Assembly (NCBI GenBank): GCA_013362195.1
Contig: JABFWM010000102.1
Location: 1 to 6,050, forward strand
From: Acidobacteriota bacterium
Lineage (GTDB): Bacteria; Acidobacteriota; Vicinamibacteria; Vicinamibacterales; 2-12-FULL-66-21
DNA: 6,050 bases
Direction: 5' to 3'
Positions 1-4,070 of the stretch are shown piece by piece. Within the stretch, counting starts at the first letter, position 1. Every line of letters begins with the position of its first letter. The notes under the pieces are model-generated. The model saw nothing but the letters and a program-made list of their open reading frames with translations. It did no database searches and had not been told where the DNA came from. The position numbers and the translations under genes are program-made.

Positions 1-2
1 TG

Positions 3-20
3 AGCTGTCAGCTGACAGCT
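3..20. repeat. perfect 18-bp palindrome just downstream of the TIM-barrel gene
   Basis: The two 9-base halves AGCTGTCAG and CTGACAGCT are exact reverse complements. As RNA this could form a 7-bp stem with an AGCT loop. It lies 2 bases beyond the stop codon of the leftward TIM-barrel gene, so it could be a transcription-end or mRNA 3'-end hairpin. No T-tract is visible before the window edge, which cuts the downstream context. It could equally be a protein-binding palindrome or the edge of a larger repeat. Confidence 0.5.
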
Positions 21-22
21 TC

Positions 23-1072
23 TCAATCCCACCCATGCGCGTCGCGCACGGACTTCATCACGCCCAGCACGTCGTTCCAGGTTTTCGGCTCGGTCATGAC
101 CGCGTTGGGGAACATGCTCCCGTCCCAGCAGATGTGATCGAACTTGCGTTCGAGGGTGCCCTGTTCGTCGCGCAGCCAGAAGCCGGCGTGCCGCACGATG
201 TCGAGTTTGCCGTTCGGATCGAACGGCAGGCAGTGGCGGCCCGTCTTGTCGTGCGAACCGGAGCCCTTGACGGTGGCGTCGTTCTGCGCAACGTGGAAAT
301 CGAACGTCCACGGGCGCAGCGCCTTCGTCATCTTCCGCAGCGCCTCGTCGAGCGTCTGTCGATCGCTCCAGTCGAACCGCTCGGGCAGGATGCGATCGTC
401 GGGCGCGTTATAGCCCATCGTGAACAGCAGCGTGTGCGCCATGTCAGCCTGGAAGCCGACCGTCTTCGGCCGGTTCACCATTTCCAGCAGCTCCACGTTG
501 CGCGTGACGCTGTGCATCCCGCCCCAGCAGATTTCCCCCTCGGCGGCGAGCCGCTCGCCGATGTCCTCGGCGATGTCCGCCGCCTGCCGGAACGTGTCGG
601 CAATCTTCTTCGTGTTGCCGGCCGGATCCTTCGCCCATTCGGCGGGGCTCGCCGCCGAGTCGATGCGGACGATGCCGTAGCGGCGGACGCCGAGGTCTTC
701 GAGCTTGCGGCCGATCGCGCAGGCCTTGCGCACCTGCGTGAGGAACGCCTTGCGCTCCTCGTCGCTGCCCATGGCGGAACCGCCGCCCGTGGGCGGCCAC
801 ACCGGCGCGACGAGCGAGCCGATCATCAGGTTCTTCGAGCGGACCTTGTCGGCCAGCCGCGCCAGATCGTCGTTGCTGGAATCGATGCTGACGTGCGGAT
901 CGAACAGGAACAGATCGACGCCGTCGAACTTCGTGCCGTCGACCTGCGCGCCCGCGGTCAGGTTCAGCATCGTGTCGAGGTCGATCGGCGGCTCGGCGCC
1001 GGGACCGCCCTTGCCGACGAGCCCCGGCCACATTGCATTGTGCAGTTTGGGTTTCGTGTGAGTCGCTGCCAT
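23..1072 (-). CDS. xylose-isomerase-like TIM-barrel protein (sugar isomerase/epimerase superfamily)
   Basis: This 349-residue protein has no signal peptide or membrane segment, so it is probably cytoplasmic. It has the look of the xylose-isomerase-like TIM-barrel (AP-endonuclease-2) superfamily. Likely metal ligands appear in the expected order: E180 in EGEICWGGMHS, D210 and H213 in QADMAH, H260 in DFHVAQND, then a C-terminal stretch around GRHCLPFDPNGKLD (279-291) resembling the family's late loop. Members are metal-dependent isomerases or epimerases of sugars, sugar phosphates or inositols. The exact substrate cannot be read from sequence. The ATG at 1072 is supported by a GAGG element at 1083-1086, 10 bases upstream. 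It is second in the leftward unit, 76 bases after the cupin gene. Its place beside rhaB and the aldolase fusion suggests a role on rhamnose or a related sugar. It does not resemble the sequences I know for RhaA or RhaI, so isomerase function on rhamnose is only a possibility. The family call is fairly sure; the role is not. Confidence 0.8.
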   Translation of the reverse strand: MAATHTKPKLHNAMWPGLVGKGGPGAEPPIDLDTMLNLTAGAQVDGTKFDGVDLFLFDPHVSIDSSNDDLARLADKVRSKNLMIGSLVAPVWPPTGGGSAMGSDEERKAFLTQVRKACAIGRKLEDLGVRRYGIVRIDSAASPAEWAKDPAGNTKKIADTFRQAADIAEDIGERLAAEGEICWGGMHSVTRNVELLEMVNRPKTVGFQADMAHTLLFTMGYNAPDDRILPERFDWSDRQTLDEALRKMTKALRPWTFDFHVAQNDATVKGSGSHDKTGRHCLPFDPNGKLDIVRHAGFWLRDEQGTLERKFDHICWDGSMFPNAVMTEPKTWNDVLGVMKSVRDAHGWD

Positions 1073-1095
1073 GGGATATTGAACCTCGGTCGCAG

Positions 1096-1115
1096 GGCGG
1101 ACGTTCCCGTCCGCC
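1096..1115 (-). repeat. intercistronic hairpin, 8-bp perfect stem with GGAA loop
   Basis: On the minus strand GGCGGACG pairs perfectly with CGTCCGCC around a GGAA tetraloop, which is a GNRA-type loop. It lies between the cupin and TIM-barrel genes, 9 bases before the GAGG ribosome-binding element of the latter. No U-tract follows, so it is unlikely to be a simple intrinsic terminator. An mRNA-stability or expression-tuning hairpin, or a dispersed REP-like element, fits better. Confidence 0.5.
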
Positions 1116-1121
1116 GTCCTC

Positions 1122-1141
1122 GCCGGGCCCGCAGGCCCGGC
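1122..1141 (-). repeat. intercistronic hairpin, 8-bp perfect GC stem with TGCG loop
   Basis: On the minus strand GCCGGGCC pairs perfectly with GGCCCGGC around a TGCG loop. It begins 7 bases after the stop codon of the cupin gene and is separated from the second hairpin by 6 bases. All stem pairs are G-C, so it would be very stable. There is no U-tract. The tandem layout with the neighbouring stem recalls REP/BIME-type intergenic elements, but this window holds only one such pair. Confidence 0.5.
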
Positions 1142-1148
1142 CGTCGCG

Positions 1149-2357
1149 TCAGTGTCGTTTCGGCGCGTCGGGATGTCCCGGGCCGAAATGTTTGAGGATC
1201 ACCAGCGGATCGCTGTCGCTGCGATTCTCGATCGTCACGCCGCCGGCCGCGGCATCGGCGGTCACGAACAACTCGTCTTCCGTCATCTGTCCGAAGCGGA
1301 TCATCGCCGGCGTCGACACCTGCACGCCGCCGAACGTGCCGTGCCCCTGCGTGAGAATGAGGCCGTAGGCCGCCGCATCCGTGATCGTGACGCGCCGTCG
1401 CGGCTGCACGGTCAGCTCCTTCGCCGAATACCAGCTCGCGCCGTAGGTAATCCACACTTCCCGATAGCCGTCCGCTTCCATTTCCGCGATCGGCTTCACC
1501 GGCGCCGGGAGGTAGCGATTGCTCGCCGCGAACCGCGGATTGACGTTGGCGTCCCAATCGAGCATGTCGATGATGTAGTCGAGATCCGTGTGCCTGTCCG
1601 GCGGCACGTCCTTGACCAGGAGATCCCACGGCGTCATGCGCCCTTCGACCTCCGACTGGAACATCGCGAACACGTCGCTGTTCACCTGCGGCTCGTAGGT
1701 GAGGAGCGACCCCGGCGCATGCAGGATGCCCGGATCGATCTGCCAGCCGGTGCCGCGCTCGAGGCGGTACGCGCGCGAGAGATACGTGATGCCGTTGTCC
1801 CCCCGGTTCCAGTTCTCCAGACAGCGCCGCACATCGTCTTTCGTGGTCCCGGGCTCGAGGCCCATGAAGGTGTAGGGATAATTGTTGTCGGTCGGGTTGT
1901 ACTGGGGAGGAAAGTAATAGGCCTCCGGCTTGCCGCGGCGGCCGACCCGCCTCGCATGCTCGTCGCTCTGGTGCATGTGGTGCGGAATCGGCCCCATGTT
2001 GTCGAAGAACTTGCAGAGCAGGTTCCACCCCTTCTCCCGCTCCATGACCTTGGCGCCGAGCAGCAGATCGCCGGCGCGTTCGACCGCGTCTTTCAGCAGG
2101 AAGCGCGAGCCGTTGGCGCGGATGTAGCTCAGCCCCTCGTCGGGGGGCGTGCCGGGGCCGTTGTCGGCATTGGTCGTCGACGAGAACCAGCGTTCGTTGA
2201 TGCCGCCGCGGTGCGCGCCGTAGGCGTAGAGGTCGTCGGGATGGAGACGAAGCCGCCGCCCCGGGTGCATGAACGAACGCGGGACCCAGCAGGGTTCGAG
2301 GCGCAGGATGCCGCCGTCCGCATCGATGGCGGCCTGTATTCGAGAACGATCCGTCAT
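1149..2357 (-). CDS. phosphomannose-isomerase-like cupin protein (class I ManA-like)
   Basis: This 402-residue cytoplasmic-looking protein resembles class I mannose-6-phosphate isomerases. The N-terminus (about 17-80) carries the family pattern ending in NERWFSSTTNADNGPG. The cupin metal site is visible as H127-M-H129 in PHHMHQ, E145 in KPEAYYF and H213 in DPGILHAPGS. The linker MGLEPGTTKDDVRRCLENW (165-183) matches the family's GLKPG element. A second beta-rich cupin half covers roughly 298-392. Family enzymes interconvert phosphorylated aldoses and ketoses using Zn. Sequence does not settle the substrate here, and its place beside rhamnose genes makes a non-mannose substrate plausible. I chose the ATG at 2357; the frame could extend to a TTG at 2402, but homology begins after the ATG. 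No good Shine-Dalgarno sequence precedes it. It is first in the leftward unit, divergent from rhaB across 237 bases and likely sharing control with it. All metal residues are intact. Confidence 0.78.
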   Translation of the reverse strand: MTDRSRIQAAIDADGGILRLEPCWVPRSFMHPGRRLRLHPDDLYAYGAHRGGINERWFSSTTNADNGPGTPPDEGLSYIRANGSRFLLKDAVERAGDLLLGAKVMEREKGWNLLCKFFDNMGPIPHHMHQSDEHARRVGRRGKPEAYYFPPQYNPTDNNYPYTFMGLEPGTTKDDVRRCLENWNRGDNGITYLSRAYRLERGTGWQIDPGILHAPGSLLTYEPQVNSDVFAMFQSEVEGRMTPWDLLVKDVPPDRHTDLDYIIDMLDWDANVNPRFAASNRYLPAPVKPIAEMEADGYREVWITYGASWYSAKELTVQPRRRVTITDAAAYGLILTQGHGTFGGVQVSTPAMIRFGQMTEDELFVTADAAAGGVTIENRSDSDPLVILKHFGPGHPDAPKRH

Positions 2358-2368
2358 GGTCGCTTGAC

Positions 2369-2396
2369 GATATAACCGTCGCGTTCCACGCGGCAA
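2369..2396 (-). promoter_or_regulatory. possible sigma70-type promoter for the leftward unit
   Basis: On the minus strand TTGCCG (2396-2391) and TATATC (2374-2369) are 16 bases apart, each matching 4 of 6 consensus positions. The predicted start near 2362 would leave about 5 bases before the ATG at 2357. That agrees with the missing Shine-Dalgarno sequence and would make the transcript almost leaderless. The match is weak and by eye only. Confidence 0.2.
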
Positions 2397-2420
2397 CTGC
2401 AACGCCCGGGGTTGCGCGTG

Positions 2421-2435
2421 TTTCGCAACGCGAAA
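2421..2435. promoter_or_regulatory. putative regulator operator, copy 1 (perfect inverted repeat)
   Basis: TTTCGC and GCGAAA are perfect reverse complements flanking AAC. The 13 bases CGCAACGCGAAAT (2424-2436) recur exactly 65 bases downstream in the same orientation. Placement between two divergent sugar-catabolic units is typical of a local transcription-factor site. The cognate regulator is not in the window, so the family cannot be named. Confidence 0.55.
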
Positions 2436-2485
2436 TCAGCCGAAGGCCTGCCATCGTCTTCGGACGCGGGGCACCGAGCGTTCCG

Positions 2486-2500
2486 TTCCGCAACGCGAAA
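2486..2500. promoter_or_regulatory. putative regulator operator, copy 2 (one mismatch)
   Basis: TTCCGC-AAC-GCGAAA repeats copy 1 with one change in the left arm (T to C). The centre-to-centre distance to copy 1 is 65 bases, about six helical turns, so a dimer at each site would lie on nearly the same face of the DNA. It sits about 95 bases upstream of the rhaB start. A 6-bp inverted repeat, CCGAAG (2440-2445) and CTTCGG (2458-2463), lies between the two copies. Confidence 0.55.
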
Positions 2501-2524
2501 TAGCGGCGGCATCGTGCTCGGCCG

Positions 2525-2554
2525 TTGGAGCGGGGACCGCCGACGCCGTATGCT
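2525..2554 (+). promoter_or_regulatory. possible promoter for rhaB and the aldolase fusion
   Basis: TTGGAG (2525-2530) and TATGCT (2549-2554) are 18 bases apart, matching 3 and 4 of 6 consensus positions. The implied start near 2561 leaves a leader of about 34 bases with a good ribosome-binding site. The match is weak, but no better candidate is visible. It would put operator copy 2 about 68 bases upstream of the start. Confidence 0.18.
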
Positions 2555-2583
2555 TTCCGCCGGATTCACGACCGCGCCCCTGC

Positions 2584-2589
2584 GGAGAG
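2584..2589 (+). promoter_or_regulatory. ribosome-binding site that fixes the rhaB start
   Basis: GGAGAG lies 7 bases (counted from GGAG) before the ATG at 2595. The reading frame stays open upstream to 2412, but that stretch contains the operator-like repeats and no family homology. This site therefore decides the start at 2595. Confidence 0.75.
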
Positions 2590-2594
2590 ACCCG

Positions 2595-4070
2595 ATGGTT
2601 GCCCATTTTCTCGCCTTCGATCTCGGCGCCGAGAGCGGCCGTGCCATGGCCGGGCGGCTGCGAGCCGGCGTCCTCGATCTCACGGAGGTCTGCCGCTTCC
2701 CGAACGAGCCCGTGCGCGAGCAGGGATCGTTGCGCTGGGATCTGCTGCGCCTCTGGCTGGAGATGCAGCGCGCGCTGCGGCGCGTCGAAGACGACCCGCG
2801 GCGCCTGGACAGCATTGGCGTCGACGCCTGGGGCTGCGACTACGGGCTGCTCGACGAGCAGGGCGAACTGCTCGGCAATCCGTATCACTACCGCGACACC
2901 CGCACCGACGGCGTCATGGAAGCGGTGTTCGAGCGGATGCCGCGCGCGCGCATCTACGAGATCACCGGCACGCAGTTCCTGACCTTCAACACCCTCTATC
3001 AACTCATCGCCGCCGCCGACGCGACCCCGAAACTGCTGCGGGCGGCCTCCGCCTTCGGCACCATCCCCGACATCCTCAATTACTGGCTCACGGGCGTGCT
3101 GCGCGCCGAGTTCACCAACGCGACGACGACGCAGATGGTCGCGCCGCGGACGCGCACCTGGGCGATCGATTTGCTGCGCGCGTTGAACCTGCCGGTGCAC
3201 CTCCTGCCGGATCTGATCGAACCGGGCTCGCGGCTCGGCCGGCTGAAGCCGTCGGTGTCCGCCGCGCTCGAGGGCACGCCGGTCATCGCTCCCGCGTGCC
3301 ACGACACCGGGTCCGCGGTCGCGGCGGTGCCGGCGGGCGGCGGGCGCGCCTTCGTCAGTTCCGGCACGTGGTCGCTGCTCGGCACCGAGATCCCCGAGCC
3401 GATCATCACCCCCGCGGCGCTCGACGCCAACTTCACCAACGAGGGCGGCGTCTTCGGCACGACGCGCCTGTTGAAGAACATCACCGGGATGTGGCTCCTG
3501 CAGGCGTCGCGGCGGGCCTGGGCGCGCGACGGCCATCGCTACGAGTACGCGGAGCTGATCGATGCGGCCGCCGACGATCGCTTCGCCTTCGCCTCGCTCT
3601 TCGATCCCGACGATCCGTCGTTCCTGCATCCCGACGACATGCCGCGCACCATTGCCGAGTACTGCGCGCGCACGTCGCAGCCGCAGCCGTCCGGTCCGGC
3701 CGCCTGCACGCGGGCGATTCTCGAGAGCCTGGCCTTCAAGTATCGTGTGGTGATCGAGACGCTCGAGCGGTTGACCGGCACCGCGATCCGCGAGATTCAG
3801 ATCGTCGGCGGCGGATCGCGCAATCGCCTGCTGAACCAGTTCGCCGCCGATGCGACCGGCCGCACCGTGCTGGCCGGGCCCGTCGAGGCGACCGCGCTCG
3901 GCAACGTCGCCATGCAGATGGTCGCGATCGGCGCGGTGCGGACGATCGCGGACGCGCGGCGCATCATCGAATATTCATTCCCCTCCGATCGGTTCGAGCC
4001 GATCCGGCCCGATCGATGGGACCAGCAGTACCGCCGCTTTCTGCAATACGTGGAGCTGACCTGTGTCTGA
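2595..4070 (+). CDS. rhaB: rhamnulokinase (L-rhamnulose kinase, FGGY family)
   Basis: This enzyme phosphorylates L-rhamnulose with ATP to give L-rhamnulose 1-phosphate, the second step of the phosphorylative L-rhamnose pathway in the cytoplasm. The 491-residue product matches the length of E. coli RhaB (489). The N-terminal FGGY domain has the phosphate-binding loop DLGAESGR (9-16), GVDAWGCDYGLLDEQG (from 75) and the substrate-side YHYRDTRTDG (97-106). The catalytic base is D237 in CHDTGSAV, the same residue number as in the E. coli enzyme. The C-terminal domain shows the glycine-rich SSGTWSLLG (255-263) and the nucleotide-site elements IVGGGSRN (403-410) and ATALGN (ending at 437). Nothing looks truncated or mutated. 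It heads the rightward unit, and its last codons contain the ribosome-binding site and GTG start of the aldolase fusion. The two are thus probably translationally coupled and made in matched amounts. Fuculokinase or xylulokinase is less likely given the RhaB-type motifs and the neighbour. Confidence 0.95.
   Translation: MVAHFLAFDLGAESGRAMAGRLRAGVLDLTEVCRFPNEPVREQGSLRWDLLRLWLEMQRALRRVEDDPRRLDSIGVDAWGCDYGLLDEQGELLGNPYHYRDTRTDGVMEAVFERMPRARIYEITGTQFLTFNTLYQLIAAADATPKLLRAASAFGTIPDILNYWLTGVLRAEFTNATTTQMVAPRTRTWAIDLLRALNLPVHLLPDLIEPGSRLGRLKPSVSAALEGTPVIAPACHDTGSAVAAVPAGGGRAFVSSGTWSLLGTEIPEPIITPAALDANFTNEGGVFGTTRLLKNITGMWLLQASRRAWARDGHRYEYAELIDAAADDRFAFASLFDPDDPSFLHPDDMPRTIAEYCARTSQPQPSGPAACTRAILESLAFKYRVVIETLERLTGTAIREIQIVGGGSRNRLLNQFAADATGRTVLAGPVEATALGNVAMQMVAIGAVRTIADARRIIEYSFPSDRFEPIRPDRWDQQYRRFLQYVELTCV

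Noticed and set aside
1096..1141. Rho-independent terminator between the two leftward genes
   Set aside because: The stems are strong but neither is followed by a U-tract. The downstream gene has its own ribosome-binding site immediately after, and the genes appear to be co-transcribed.
35..1195. Long plus-strand open frame (386 codons) opposite the TIM-barrel gene
   Set aside because: It is antisense to a gene with clear family motifs. Its product is rich in Arg, Ala, Val and His, as expected from the complement of GC-rich codons, and shows no recognisable domain.
1152..2375. Long plus-strand open frame (407 codons) opposite the cupin gene
   Set aside because: It mirrors the PMI-like gene almost exactly and is Arg/His/Val-rich without motifs. 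It is an antisense shadow caused by high GC content.
964..2493. Long minus-strand open frame (509 codons) spanning both leftward genes and their gap
   Set aside because: It overlaps two genes with conserved metal sites in another frame and is low-complexity in Arg, Gly and Ala. Its upstream end also crosses the operator-like repeats.
2412..2594. Upstream extension of rhaB to position 2412
   Set aside because: It would add 61 residues absent from the family, cover the operator-like repeats and ignore the good GGAG site before 2595.
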